Assembly (NCBI GenBank): GCA_964386535.1
Contig: CAYLRY010000014.1
Coordinates: 1 to 64,000, forward strand
DNA from: CAYLRY01 sp964386535
Lineage (GTDB): Bacteria > Chloroflexota > Dehalococcoidia > Dehalococcoidales > UBA3254
Direction: 5' to 3'
DNA length: 64,000 bases
The notes under the pieces were generated by a model. It made no database searches and was not told the DNA's origin. It saw only the letters and a program-made list of their open reading frames with translations. Position numbers and translations under genes: made by a program. Positions 46,208 through 55,687 of the stretch are shown in pieces (the stretch's first letter is position 1; each line of letters begins with the position of its first letter).

Positions 46208-48418
46208 ATGCCTGGAATATTTTGGGTGGTTCCGGCGGCGTGCGTGATAACAGTCTTATTTGCAATATGGCTGGTTATCACCACTCTTAGACGCAGTCCA
46301 GGGACGCCAGAGATGAAAAAAGTTGGCGACATGATCTATGAAGGCGCCTGGGCGTTTTTGAAGCGTCAGTACAGTACCATTGGTATGATATCGATCGTGG
46401 TAGCTATCATCATTGCAGTCCTGGTAGGTGTACTTAAAGGCAATACCGGCCTGGAAGATGCGGGTATAACCGCTTTCGGATTTGCCTGGAGGACTGGGGT
46501 TGCGTTCCTGGTGGGCGCAATCTGTTCAGGTGTAGCTGGTTTTATCGGCATGATCATTGCCGTGAAATCCAATTGCCGCTGCGCAGCAGCTTCACAAAAA
46601 AGCCTGAACGATGCGGTTCAAGTAGCTTTACGCGGCGCTGCGGTACCTGGCTTTTTAATTGTAGTTCTAAGCCTGATTGGGGTTACCGCCATATTTTTCG
46701 CTTACGGCGGCAACAATAATCCCGATATTGCTCCTCATTTGATACTTGGTTTTGGTTTCGGCGCCAGCTTCGTAGCTCTCTTCGCTCAGCTTGGTGGTGG
46801 TATTTATACCAAAGCCGCTGACATGGGGGCAGACCTGGTAGGAAAAGTGGAAGCCGGTATCCCAGAGGACGATCCGCGTAATGCGGCTGTTATCGCTGAT
46901 CTGGTTGGAGACAATGTTGGCGACTGTGCCGGCCGCGGTGCCGATCTATTTGAATCAACTGCTGCTGAAAACATCGGCGCTATGATTCTGGGTATTGTGC
47001 TCTATTTAGCAACAGGCGCCGTTGAGTGGATTATATTCCCATTGGTGGTCCGTTCCTTTGGTCTTATTGCCTGCATTATAGGCATCCTGGCTGTACGCAT
47101 TCGCGGCAACGAGAATCCTATGAATGCTTTAAACAGGGGCTATTACGTCTCGGTTGCCCTAAGCGCCATCGGTATGGTTCTGACCGTGTGGGCTATGCTG
47201 GGCGGTGCTCCAGGCGGCTGGGGATGGTTAGCCGGCGCAGGCTTGATCGGTATCCTTACCAGTATTGTAGTAGTATACATGACCCAGTATTATACTGAAG
47301 GCCGCTACCGTCCTGTGAAATCCATTATGGAAGCTTCAAAAACAGGCCCGGCTACTAACATGGTCACAGGTGTGGCCGTGGGTTTTGAAAGCACATTGAT
47401 GACTGCTATTATCATTGGTGTAGCTTTGCTTTCATCTTATTTCCTGGGTACTCAAGCACTTGAAGGTACCAAAGATCTTTCACCTCTGGCAGCCGGAGCT
47501 TTCGGTACGGCTATCGCCACCATGGGTATGTTGATGACCTGTTCCTTTATCCTGACGGAAGATACATTTGGTCCTATTACAGATAATGCCAACGGTGTAA
47601 ACGAGTTTGCTGGAGCAGGTCCTGAAGTAAGGAGAATCACTGATCGTCTGGATGCGGTGGGTAATACTACCAAGGCATTAACCAAGGGTTATGCCATGGT
47701 CTCCGCTGGTCTGGCAGCCTTCCTGCTTTTCCAGGCTTTCCTGGAAAGGGTGGCTATCCTGAGAGATGTCAGGGTAAATGGCGTGTTGCAGCCGTTTGAA
47801 AATGTAAATCTGGTTCATCCGGATGTTTTTGTAGGAGCGCTCTTAGCTGCCATGCTGGTTTATTTCTTCTGCTCTCTGGCAATACGCGCAGTCAGTAAGA
47901 CTGCTTCAAAAATCATAGACGAGGTACGGCGACAGTTCCGGGAGAACCCTGGAATTATGAAAGGTACAGCTAAACCGGACTATGCCCGCGCTGTTGATAT
48001 TACCGCCAGGGCAGCCCTGAGAGGGATGATAGCTCCGGGTCTCCTCCCTGTACTGGGTCCCATTGTGGTAGGCGTAATATTCAGATATATGCCGGCTGCA
48101 GCCAATTATGATGCGGCTATGGTGGTAGCTGCTTTCTTGATGGTGGGCACTATCGGCGGCATCCTCATGGCTTCCTTTATGAATAATGGTGGAGGCGCCT
48201 GGGATAACGCCAAGAAATACATTGAAGATAATCAATTAAAAGACGAGAACGGTAAAGTACTGGGCAAAGGATCCTCCGCTCATGCGGCGGCTGTAGTGGG
48301 TGATACAGTCGGCGATCCATTCAAAGATACCGCAGGTCCTTCTGTCCACGTTCTGGTTAAATTACTGGCTACTATTACACTGGTTATGGCCCCGCTGTTC
48401 GTAAAAATGGGCGGCTAA
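46208..48418 (+). CDS. hppA: Membrane H+-translocating pyrophosphatase, K+-independent type
   Basis: A 736-residue integral membrane pump with about 16 helices that couples PPi hydrolysis to proton export. The PPi site is seen in KAADMGADLVGKVEAG, IPEDDPRNAAVIADLVGDN and VGDCAGRGADLFES, and the C-terminal site in DTVGDPFKDTAGPS. K+ dependence: in GNTTKALTKG the Lys and Thr at the diagnostic positions are those of K+-independent H+-PPases. ATG 46208 follows AAGGAGGAAAA. A very strong terminator follows. It helps save PPi energy, sensible for an energy-limited anaerobe. Confidence 0.97.
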   Translation: MPGIFWVVPAACVITVLFAIWLVITTLRRSPGTPEMKKVGDMIYEGAWAFLKRQYSTIGMISIVVAIIIAVLVGVLKGNTGLEDAGITAFGFAWRTGVAFLVGAICSGVAGFIGMIIAVKSNCRCAAASQKSLNDAVQVALRGAAVPGFLIVVLSLIGVTAIFFAYGGNNNPDIAPHLILGFGFGASFVALFAQLGGGIYTKAADMGADLVGKVEAGIPEDDPRNAAVIADLVGDNVGDCAGRGADLFESTAAENIGAMILGIVLYLATGAVEWIIFPLVVRSFGLIACIIGILAVRIRGNENPMNALNRGYYVSVALSAIGMVLTVWAMLGGAPGGWGWLAGAGLIGILTSIVVVYMTQYYTEGRYRPVKSIMEASKTGPATNMVTGVAVGFESTLMTAIIIGVALLSSYFLGTQALEGTKDLSPLAAGAFGTAIATMGMLMTCSFILTEDTFGPITDNANGVNEFAGAGPEVRRITDRLDAVGNTTKALTKGYAMVSAGLAAFLLFQAFLERVAILRDVRVNGVLQPFENVNLVHPDVFVGALLAAMLVYFFCSLAIRAVSKTASKIIDEVRRQFRENPGIMKGTAKPDYARAVDITARAALRGMIAPGLLPVLGPIVVGVIFRYMPAAANYDAAMVVAAFLMVGTIGGILMASFMNNGGGAWDNAKKYIEDNQLKDENGKVLGKGSSAHAAAVVGDTVGDPFKDTAGPSVHVLVKLLATITLVMAPLFVKMGG

Positions 48419-48440
48419 AAGAAAACAAACCAAAGAGAGA

Positions 48441-48473
48441 AAAACCCCCCTTATTAATAAGGGGGGTTTTTTA
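48441..48473. terminator. Strong bidirectional terminator between hppA and argC
   Basis: AAAACCCCCCTTATT and AATAAGGGGGGTTTT form a 15-bp near-loopless palindrome (48441-48470), with T and A runs on either side. It serves hppA on the plus strand and argC on the minus strand. Confidence 0.93.
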
Positions 48474-48507
48474 TAACATTTTAATAGCCTTACCGAAAGC
48501 GCCAGCT

Positions 48508-49545
48508 TTAGGGGAAAAGGGCAGGCGCCAGCAATCCGGTGGTCTCGGGGAGACCTAGCATCACATTCATATTTTGGATCCCCTGTCCGGCAGCCCCTTT
48601 TACCAGATTATCGATGCAGGAGATTACGATCAACCTACCTGTTCGGGGATCATAAGTGGGGAAAATATGGCAAAAATTACTGCCCTGTGTATGCTTGGTG
48701 TGGGGAGGACTTTCGCCAATTTTTATAAAAGGTTCATCGGCAAAATATTCCACATAAATCTGTCTGATAACTGCCGCCACGTCCTTACCGGTTAATCTTG
48801 CCGGAACCAGTTTGGCATAGCAGGCGCTTAACATACCTCTGGTCATAGGTATAAGATGAGGCACGAAAGTGATATCAGGAACAGTGCCCGAAAAAAGGGC
48901 GCTGACTTCCTGAACGATCTCTGGTAAATGGCGATGTCCGTTTAAGGAGTAAGCTGTCAGATCTTCATCAACTTCACAGAACATACTACCCAGTTTAAGA
49001 GTTCTGCCGGCTCCGGACACACCGGACTTACTATCAATAATAATATCCGGTTCTATTATACCGGCTGTGACAGCCGGAGCCAGAGCCAGAATGGCGGAAG
49101 TGGGATAGCAGCCGGGGTTGGCTACCAGATGAGCGGTAGCGATTTTCCGGCGGTATAATTCGGGAATACCATATACAGCCTGTGCCAGAAGCTGGGGCGC
49201 TGGGTGGGTAAAGCCGTACCAGCGCTGATAATCCCCGGCATCCTTTAAACGGAAATCGGCGCTCATGTCAATTATTTTCACTCCTTTATTGAGCAGCGGT
49301 ATTACCTCTTTGGCGCTTTCTTCATGAGGCATGGCGGAAAAAGCAATCTCAACATCACCGAGTTTAGGCTCGATGGTTAAATCTATGCCGGATAAATGTG
49401 GAAAAACCTGGCCCAGTTTTTGCCCAGCAGCACTGCGTCCGGTGATGGATACCAACTCAACTCCCGGATGCTGGCATAAAATGCGTGCCAATTCAATACC
49501 CACATAACCGGTGACGTTTATAATCCCTATTCTGGCTTTTTTCAT
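48508..49545 (-). CDS. argC: N-acetyl-gamma-glutamyl-phosphate reductase ArgC
   Basis: NADPH-dependent reductase of arginine synthesis. The dinucleotide motif is in RIGIINVTGYVGIEL, the catalytic Cys146 in ANPGCYPTSA, and the C-terminal His in VPHLIPMTRGM. The start is placed at ATG 49545, with AGGAG 9 nt before it; a longer frame to 49584 adds residues without family similarity. Other arg genes are not adjacent. The upstream region is A/T-rich. Confidence 0.95.
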   Translation of the reverse strand: MKKARIGIINVTGYVGIELARILCQHPGVELVSITGRSAAGQKLGQVFPHLSGIDLTIEPKLGDVEIAFSAMPHEESAKEVIPLLNKGVKIIDMSADFRLKDAGDYQRWYGFTHPAPQLLAQAVYGIPELYRRKIATAHLVANPGCYPTSAILALAPAVTAGIIEPDIIIDSKSGVSGAGRTLKLGSMFCEVDEDLTAYSLNGHRHLPEIVQEVSALFSGTVPDITFVPHLIPMTRGMLSACYAKLVPARLTGKDVAAVIRQIYVEYFADEPFIKIGESPPHTKHTQGSNFCHIFPTYDPRTGRLIVISCIDNLVKGAAGQGIQNMNVMLGLPETTGLLAPALFP

Positions 49546-49943
49546 TTTCAATAACTCCTGACCCGGATTAACCGGAAATTCCAAAACCTGAATTAAAAAA
49601 ATGTTAAATTTTAAAAATAAAAATACACTAATAATTTTATATTAAATAATATTTCATATATATCATTTAAAGATTTTAAATAGAGCAGAACATTGAACGC
49701 GCAACTTGAGCAAATGCACAATTATCGACATAGCTTTCCGAACACATAATGTGAATCTATTTTAACGTTTTTATTTTAACATATTGAAGACAGTTTATTA
49801 ATACGCTTAAATTTGCTGCTACCGGTTTGATGAAAAAGTCTGATTGGGAAAGAGGAGGTTTGAGATATTAATCAGGACTGTCTACAAGAAATTGTAACCC
49901 ATGCTAAATTGGATTTGTTCAATACCGTAGTTGCAAACCTGCA

Positions 49944-49974
49944 TTGGACTTGTAGTAAAAAAACGGGGTATAAT
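49944..49974 (+). promoter_or_regulatory. Possible promoter for the SWIM-protein transcript
   Basis: TATAAT at 49969-49974 with TTGGAC at 49944-49949, spacer 19 bp, slightly long. It would start a transcript covering the small leader frame, hairpin and SWIM gene. The remainder of the 550-bp gap from 49546 shows only A/T-rich DNA. Confidence 0.45.
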
Positions 49975-50005
49975 AAAGAAGCAAGATTAAGGAGTAACTA
50001 CAGCC

Positions 50006-50044
50006 ATGCGAATATTAATTCCTATTATAAAAGAGGTAAGCTAA
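50006..50044 (+). CDS. Possible 12-residue leader peptide
   Basis: ATG at 50006 opens a frame reading M-R-I-L-I-P-I-I-K-E-V-S and stop. AAGGAG lies 11 nt upstream. It is rich in Ile (four of twelve) and ends exactly where a terminator-like hairpin begins, an arrangement seen in attenuators. It is too short to judge on its own. Confidence 0.35.
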   Translation: MRILIPIIKEVS

Positions 50045-50078
50045 GAGCACTGAGCTATTATAAGCCGGTGCTTTTTTA
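50043..50078 (+). terminator. Terminator-like hairpin before the SWIM gene
   Basis: AAGAGCAC (50043-50050) pairs with GTGCTTTT (50068-50075), allowing one G-T pair, followed by more T. It stands 20 nt upstream of the SWIM gene and directly after the small leader frame, so it could attenuate transcription. Confidence 0.55.
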
Positions 50079-50098
50079 TTATACTGGGGAGGTAAAAA

Positions 50099-50365
50099 AT
50101 GCAATCAAGTCTGATTGGGAAGATCGAGAAAGCCAAGCGTTATGCACAGGAAACCGACCGAATTACCTTCTCCGAGTTCAGTGTCAAGTTCCGCGGTGAA
50201 CATGATACTTATATCACCAGCTTAAAAGATGGCAAGTGGCAGTGTACCTGCTCTTTTTTCCCTAACTGGAAAATGTGCAGCCACACTATGGCGATGGAAA
50301 AAATACTTGGCAATATGCTGCCGAAGGAAGCCCTTAGCAATCTCAAAATTAACAGCATGCCATAA
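50099..50365 (+). CDS. Small SWIM zinc-finger protein
   Basis: An 88-residue protein whose centre is a SWIM domain: C-x-C in WQCTCSFF and C-x-H in WKMCSHTMAME. SWIM fingers bind DNA or protein in larger helicases and transposases; here the finger stands almost alone. ATG 50099 follows GGGGAGGTAAAAA. Function unknown. Confidence 0.8.
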   Translation: MQSSLIGKIEKAKRYAQETDRITFSEFSVKFRGEHDTYITSLKDGKWQCTCSFFPNWKMCSHTMAMEKILGNMLPKEALSNLKINSMP

Positions 50366-50404
50366 AGCCGTTACTGAATAAATAAAACCGCAACCGCAAA
50401 TCAG

Positions 50405-51733
50405 CTAATGATTGCCGGTATAATTTTCGATATATTCGAGGGCTTCTCCCACTACATATAATGAACCCGTCACGCAAATAAGATCTTTTTCGTTAGCTAT
50501 TTTTTTTGCTTCAGCTAAAGCGGTAGACACACTGGAAGCGATGGAAGTTTGAATACCAAGCCGGGTGAACTCTGCAGCTATGATCTCTGGTTTTGCCGAA
50601 CGAGGGCTGTCGGCCCTGGTAGCAATCACAGTACTGAAAACGGGAGAAAGCTCGCAAATAATACTGGGAATATCTTTATCACTGGAGATCCCGATTACCA
50701 GAATAGCATTCTCAGGATGAAAGTAATTCAGCAGGGTTTCTTTAAGTTTACGCGCTGCGCCCGGGTTATGGCCCCCATCTGCAACTATTAGGGGTTTGAG
50801 GCTCAGGATATGCATTCTGCCCGGGAATGACACCTTAGCCATCCCTGTTATAAGGGCTTCTTTGGGAATGCAGTAACCTCGCTCCTGAAGGACTTCAATA
50901 GCAGCGACCGCGGCTGCGGCGTTATCCAACTGATAATGCCCTAAAAGCGGAATGGAAATAATATATTTATCCAGGCGGCCTTCAATCTCCATTTCCTGGT
51001 GGTTGAAATCATAGTTGAGGCTTTTACAGGTTACCTCTCTACCCACTCGAATCAGATTAACTCCTTTTTCGCTGCAGATATCCTGTATTACATGATCAGC
51101 CTCTTCAGCCTGAGGATGGGAGATAACCGTGCAACCTGGTTTGATTATGCCGCATTTTTCAGTAGCGATTGAAGTTAGAGTGTTCCCCAATATAGCGGTA
51201 TGATCAAAACTAATTGAGGTTAATAGACACACTTCCGGCTGTATGACATTGGTGGCATCAAAGCGTCCGCCCATACCCACTTCCATCACCTGCATCTGGC
51301 ACTTTTTTTCAGAAAAATAAACGAAGCCTAAAACGGTCAGTATCTCAAAAACAGTAAGCCTGCCGTAAATGGATTTTTGATTAGCTGATTCTATTTCCGG
51401 CCGCAAGCGGGTCATAATAGAGGCCAGTTCATCTTCTGTTATCATTTGCCCGTTTACCATGATCCTTTCACGTGTGGATATCAGATGGGGAGAAGTGTAT
51501 AGCCCGGTTTGATAACCGGCTTCCGCTAATATCGAGGCCAACATAGCTGAGGTGCTTCCTTTGCCGTTAGTCCCGGCAATGTGTAAAGACCTGGCCCGGG
51601 TGTGAGGGTTACCCAGCCTCTCTAATATTTCGTAAAGACGGCGCAGGTCATAGTTATCTTCCGCGTGAGGTTTAGGTACCGCTTCATAATTAGTATGTCC
51701 GTAAATATAGTCCAGGGCCTGGTTATAATTCAT
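50405..51733 (-). CDS. folC: Folylpolyglutamate / dihydrofolate synthase FolC
   Basis: Adds glutamate to folates. The P-loop is in HIAGTNGKGSTSAM, followed by TSPHLISTRERI, EVGMGGRFDATNV and DHTAILGNT, then the C-terminal Mur-ligase domain with ADGGHNPGAA. I place the start at ATG 51733 (442 residues), which has GGGAGGATATTT before it; a longer frame to 51811 adds unconserved residues. It is divergent from pyrF. Confidence 0.95.
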   Translation of the reverse strand: MNYNQALDYIYGHTNYEAVPKPHAEDNYDLRRLYEILERLGNPHTRARSLHIAGTNGKGSTSAMLASILAEAGYQTGLYTSPHLISTRERIMVNGQMITEDELASIMTRLRPEIESANQKSIYGRLTVFEILTVLGFVYFSEKKCQMQVMEVGMGGRFDATNVIQPEVCLLTSISFDHTAILGNTLTSIATEKCGIIKPGCTVISHPQAEEADHVIQDICSEKGVNLIRVGREVTCKSLNYDFNHQEMEIEGRLDKYIISIPLLGHYQLDNAAAAVAAIEVLQERGYCIPKEALITGMAKVSFPGRMHILSLKPLIVADGGHNPGAARKLKETLLNYFHPENAILVIGISSDKDIPSIICELSPVFSTVIATRADSPRSAKPEIIAAEFTRLGIQTSIASSVSTALAEAKKIANEKDLICVTGSLYVVGEALEYIENYTGNH

Positions 51734-51836
51734 AAATATCCTCCCATCACTTTTTAATTGTATCATTTGACTCAGATAAACAGCCAATGTATCATCAATA
51801 TCAGCTTGCAAGATGAAATACTAAGGGGAGGACTTG

Positions 51837-52652
51837 ATGAATTTTATTGAGAAGCTGGATAAGGCTTCTGAAAAAAATAAAAGTCTGGTTTGTGTGGGGC
51901 TGGATATTGATCCCAAATTAGTGCCGGAGGGAATAAATGTTTTTGACTTCAATAAAGCTATTATAGAGGCCACCGCTGATCTGGTTTGCGCATATAAACC
52001 CAATGTGGCTTTCTATGAAGCTATGGGAGAAATAGGGAATGAAGCGTTGAAGCGAACGGTTAAATTTATTCCACCGGAAATTCCAGTCATTGCTGACGCC
52101 AAACGGGGTGACATCGGTAATACCTCTCGCGCATATGCCATTGCGCTTTTTGACTTTCTGGGGGCTGATGCAGCCACAGTCAATCCTTATCTGGGTTTTG
52201 ACGCCATCGAACCATTCATACAATACAGAGACAAGGGCATCTTTATTCTTTGCCGGACATCCAATCCGGGGGCGGCTGATTTTCAGTCTTTACGTTGTGA
52301 TACTCCTCAAGGCTATAAGCCTCTCTTTGAAATTGTGGCGGAAAAAGCGCAAGCCTGGAACACAAACGGTAATATTGGCCTGGTAGTAGGAGCGACGTAT
52401 CCGGATGAACTAAAAATTATACGTGAACAACACGTTGAAATGCCAATTTTAATACCCGGTATAGGAGCACAGGGCGGAGATGTAGCCTTAACCGTACACA
52501 ATGGAGTCAACCGGGAAGGGAAAAGAGCCATTATAAATTCATCCCGTCAGATCATTTATGCTTCAAAAGGGAAAGACTTTGCTGAAGCAGCACGTCAGGC
52601 CACTTTAAAATTAAGGGATGAAATCAACAGATACCGCCTGGGTTCAAGATAA
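51837..52652 (+). CDS. pyrF: Orotidine 5'-phosphate decarboxylase PyrF
   Basis: Final step of UMP synthesis. The long-form (about 270-residue) bacterial type with VGLDIDPKLVPEG, the catalytic DAKRGDIGNTS cluster, and VGATYPDEL and PGIGAQGGD phosphate loops. ATG 51837 lies 5 nt after GGGGAGG; a TTG three bases upstream is an alternative. The next gene (DUF951) starts 8 nt after its stop. Confidence 0.95.
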   Translation: MNFIEKLDKASEKNKSLVCVGLDIDPKLVPEGINVFDFNKAIIEATADLVCAYKPNVAFYEAMGEIGNEALKRTVKFIPPEIPVIADAKRGDIGNTSRAYAIALFDFLGADAATVNPYLGFDAIEPFIQYRDKGIFILCRTSNPGAADFQSLRCDTPQGYKPLFEIVAEKAQAWNTNGNIGLVVGATYPDELKIIREQHVEMPILIPGIGAQGGDVALTVHNGVNREGKRAIINSSRQIIYASKGKDFAEAARQATLKLRDEINRYRLGSR

Positions 52653-52659
52653 CAAGCTT

Positions 52660-52851
52660 ATGGTATTAGAATTCAAATTAGGTGATATTATCCGCCTGAA
52701 AAAAGCTCATCCCTGCGGAAGTAATCAATGGGTAATAGTAAGATTAGGGGCGGATATAGGGATAAAATGTCTTAAATGCCAGCATACCGTTCTCCTGGAC
52801 CGTGTATTACTGGAGCGGAGGTTGAAAGGTTTTATCTCTCGGAGCGGATAA
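52660..52851 (+). CDS. DUF951 family protein
   Basis: A 63-residue protein that matches the small DUF951 family: KLGDIIRLKKAHPCGSNQW, then RLGADIGIKCLKCQHTVLL, with a Cys pair (CLKC) and an isolated Cys. ATG 52660 gives the family length; a longer frame from 52618 overlaps pyrF. Function unknown. Its last 20 bases overlap, tail to tail, the end of the TPR gene on the other strand. Confidence 0.82.
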   Translation: MVLEFKLGDIIRLKKAHPCGSNQWVIVRLGADIGIKCLKCQHTVLLDRVLLERRLKGFISRSG

Positions 52852-54127
52852 GCAGGTTCTTTGCTAAACTGATAAAGGCTTTGGCCCGGGCGTCAGGTTC
52901 ATGGATAACCCCGGCCAATAGTAACGCCATCTGTTCCTGATGAGCTTCACACATATCACTGACGGTAGTGCCTAATCCAGAAGTTTTTATACGAGGATTT
53001 GAAGCTATTTCTGTTATCTGGTGAATAACCCCGTAAGCTTTTTCCGGCTGTTGTAATTCTACAAAAAGCAGAGCTATATCTCCCAGAAGAAATAAAAGCG
53101 TTCTCTGGTTTTCTATACTCGAGCATAAATCCAATGCCTGGATTGCCATAACTGTAGCCTCTTTGACCTGATCCAGTCTATCCAGCGACCTGGCAAGAGT
53201 TATTAAACCGGTGATTTTGTCTTTTATATCTTCAATATTTTCCGTAATTTCCTTGACTTGAGCCAGTAAAGCGTTGGTCTGAGTGTATTCGCCTGTATGA
53301 GCTAACATCTCTGCTATAGTTAAAATGTCTCCACATTTTGAAAAAGCCATCTCCTCTTGATTGACTATGCTCAAGGCCGCGGTAAGAATATCACGGGCCC
53401 TTATTATTAAGTCCAATAGGATGTAAGTTTGGGCCATTCTTAGGAGAAAATAGGGACGGCTCATTTTATCTAATCTAGCGGCTGATATGGCTGCACTTTC
53501 CAGTTCCTTAACAGAATTAAGGTTTTCTTTCATTTCAGTATACAGTTCTGCAATAGATGTATAATATTCAGTTTTAAACCATGGGTCTTTGGTGAGAGCG
53601 GCTGTTCGTGAAGCTTCGTCCAGTAACTGCCGGGACTGTGCAGATAAGCCAGCATCCAGGTAAATTCTGGCCAGACAGATAAGTTCAGAGGTCTTATCGA
53701 GGCCGCTTTCCGGATTAACAATAATTTCATGCAAGTCATGTATGATAGCTTCAGCCTCAGACTGAAGACCGGCATCCAGGTATTCATGTACAATCTGCTT
53801 CAATGCATCAGCCTTCAATGCAGTAGTTTCAGCAGCCCCGGCAAGCAACCTGGACCTGGTAAATAACTCCCTGGAAAGAGGGATATATCCAGCCTGAACG
53901 TATATCCCGGCCAACCAGGCGAGCAAAGCGGCTTTATCTTCAGGGTGTTTCAGGGAGTCTGCTATTCGCAGGGCTTCCTGAAGTATTTCCAGGCAACGGG
54001 ACGGCTGCCCGGATTTCAGATATATATAAGCTATTTCCGCAAATACATCGCCTTTTGCGGTTGCCCTATCTATACTGACAGCCGCTTGTAAGGCCTGTTC
54101 CATGAGGTTTTCAATATTGTTTAACAT
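52832..54127 (-). CDS. TPR-like helical repeat protein
   Basis: A 431-residue, all-helical protein built of repeats of about 35-40 residues (for example AYIYLKSGQPSRCLEILQEA, ARIYLDAGLSAQSRQLLDEA, AEMLAHTGEYTQTNALLAQV). Typical small-large-aromatic TPR positions recur from about 25 to 400. No signal peptide or membrane helix. It probably serves as a cytoplasmic protein-binding scaffold. Its partner is unknown. Confidence 0.8.
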   Translation of the reverse strand: MLNNIENLMEQALQAAVSIDRATAKGDVFAEIAYIYLKSGQPSRCLEILQEALRIADSLKHPEDKAALLAWLAGIYVQAGYIPLSRELFTRSRLLAGAAETTALKADALKQIVHEYLDAGLQSEAEAIIHDLHEIIVNPESGLDKTSELICLARIYLDAGLSAQSRQLLDEASRTAALTKDPWFKTEYYTSIAELYTEMKENLNSVKELESAAISAARLDKMSRPYFLLRMAQTYILLDLIIRARDILTAALSIVNQEEMAFSKCGDILTIAEMLAHTGEYTQTNALLAQVKEITENIEDIKDKITGLITLARSLDRLDQVKEATVMAIQALDLCSSIENQRTLLFLLGDIALLFVELQQPEKAYGVIHQITEIASNPRIKTSGLGTTVSDMCEAHQEQMALLLAGVIHEPDARAKAFISLAKNLLIRSER

Positions 54128-54259
54128 TTTTTAAAGGAAAAACTATATAAAATTGGGCTGGATCATCAAAGACTCAGGGCCATTGGGGCTATTAAAAGGC
54201 AGTTATCAGCCGTTATCCCTTTTCAAACGTTGAAGCATCAGAAAATTAACCGGACGGCT

Positions 54260-55687
54260 TCAATCCTGTCCCCATTTACTTTTCTTCAAACGCCTGAACG
54301 TGTTTTTACCGGCGCCCGGGTTAGAGGATGTATCTCCACGATAATCAGGAGCGGTAATGTTGATCACCATACTGATTTTGGGGTCAACCAGCCGGGAACT
54401 AATACGCGCTTCAAGTTCATCCAGTGAACTGCTGGTGGTAATTACTGTAGGCAGCCTGGCATTATAGCGATAATTAAGTACCTGATACAATTTTTCCTGA
54501 GCCCAGGGGGTAGCGGCCTGTTCTCCAAAGTCATCCAGCACCAGAAAGGAAGCCTGCTGCACTGCTTCAAGATAGCGGTCATAAGAGATTTTGCTATCGG
54601 GGCTGAAAGTCGACCGCAAATAGCCCAAAAAATCGGGAACCACAATAAATAAAGCCGGTTTTTTTTGTTCATAGCGATGATTGATTATAGCAGCAGCCAG
54701 ATGTGTTTTACCGCAACCATTACAGCCTTGAAAAACAACCCAGCCGTCAGGCGATTCAGCGTATTGCCGTGCGCATTGGTAAGCTGCTTCCAGATTTTGC
54801 CTCTGGGGAGCCGGCAAATTCAGACGTTGGTAATCGAAATTGCTGAAGAGCATGGTTTTCTGCAATTCAAAAGCCGGCGGCCAGGCATATTCTTGCAGAG
54901 AAGAAGCTTTATCTTCAAAGACAAATACCTGGCTTTGCCTGGATAACAAACGGGTACGGATACGATCATCCAGTTTATCTAGGGGAAGATTAGTGGTAAT
55001 AACCGTAGGCAGTTCATGGATAAATCGAAAGTTGAGTAACTGGTCGAGCTTTTCTTTAGCCCAGGGAGACCCAGCCTGGATACCCAGGTCATCAAGAATT
55101 AAAAGGGGTGCACTTCTGACCTGTTCGAAAAGCTCGTCATAGGGAAGTTCGCTGCCTGGAGCAAAGGTGGACCGCAGATGGTCCAACAAATCAGGTACAG
55201 TTTGAAAAAAGGCAGGCTGTCCGTGCTTTATTCGTTCGTTGGCAATAGCTGCCGCCAGATAGGTCTTACCACTTCCGGAAGGGCCCGTAAGTACAAACCA
55301 ACCCCGCGGATCAGCGGCATACTTTTTAGCTGCTTCAGTAGCTTTGAGGAATATTTCCTGGTTAATTGCATGTCCGGAAAAACCGCTTTCTGTTATTGCA
55401 TCGAAACTATAGCTGACCAGTATACCCAGATTACTATATTTCTGCAACCGGTTTTCCAGTGCTTTTTGTTTTGCAGCCTTTATACAGCGGCAGGGTATTA
55501 CCCGGCTGAAATCCGGTTTCCCCGAGGTTTTACGAGGATGAATAAAGCCAGCTCCTTTGCAAATAGGGCAATCAGGATCCGCCATGGTTGGTTGAAGCGG
55601 CTCATCGCTGTACCATATGTCCGTATTTTCCTCTGATATATTTGTCCGGGTCTGTATTCTTTTTAGTATATCCCCGATGTATTCCAT
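54260..55687 (-). CDS. DnaC/DnaI-type helicase loader with two tandem AAA+ domains
   Basis: A 475-residue protein. An N-terminal zinc site has Cys40, 43, 66 and 68. It is followed by two complete DnaC/IstB-like AAA+ modules: Walker A GPSGSGKT (135-142) with Walker B LLILDD near 200, then Walker A GCNGCGKT (321-328) with Walker B FLVLDD near 385. Both modules keep the ITT sensor and the terminal Arg region. The modules resemble each other along their length, so this is an internal duplication; ordinary loaders have one module. ATG 55687 has AGAAGGGAAAG upstream and overlaps the DnaD-like gene by 86 bases. It should load the DnaB helicase of the same operon. Confidence 0.88.
   Translation of the reverse strand: MEYIGDILKRIQTRTNISEENTDIWYSDEPLQPTMADPDCPICKGAGFIHPRKTSGKPDFSRVIPCRCIKAAKQKALENRLQKYSNLGILVSYSFDAITESGFSGHAINQEIFLKATEAAKKYAADPRGWFVLTGPSGSGKTYLAAAIANERIKHGQPAFFQTVPDLLDHLRSTFAPGSELPYDELFEQVRSAPLLILDDLGIQAGSPWAKEKLDQLLNFRFIHELPTVITTNLPLDKLDDRIRTRLLSRQSQVFVFEDKASSLQEYAWPPAFELQKTMLFSNFDYQRLNLPAPQRQNLEAAYQCARQYAESPDGWVVFQGCNGCGKTHLAAAIINHRYEQKKPALFIVVPDFLGYLRSTFSPDSKISYDRYLEAVQQASFLVLDDFGEQAATPWAQEKLYQVLNYRYNARLPTVITTSSSLDELEARISSRLVDPKISMVINITAPDYRGDTSSNPGAGKNTFRRLKKSKWGQD

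Noticed and set aside
52832..52851. Tail-to-tail overlap of DUF951 and TPR genes as a regulatory antisense device
   Set aside because: Only 20 bases, common in compact genomes; no further evidence.
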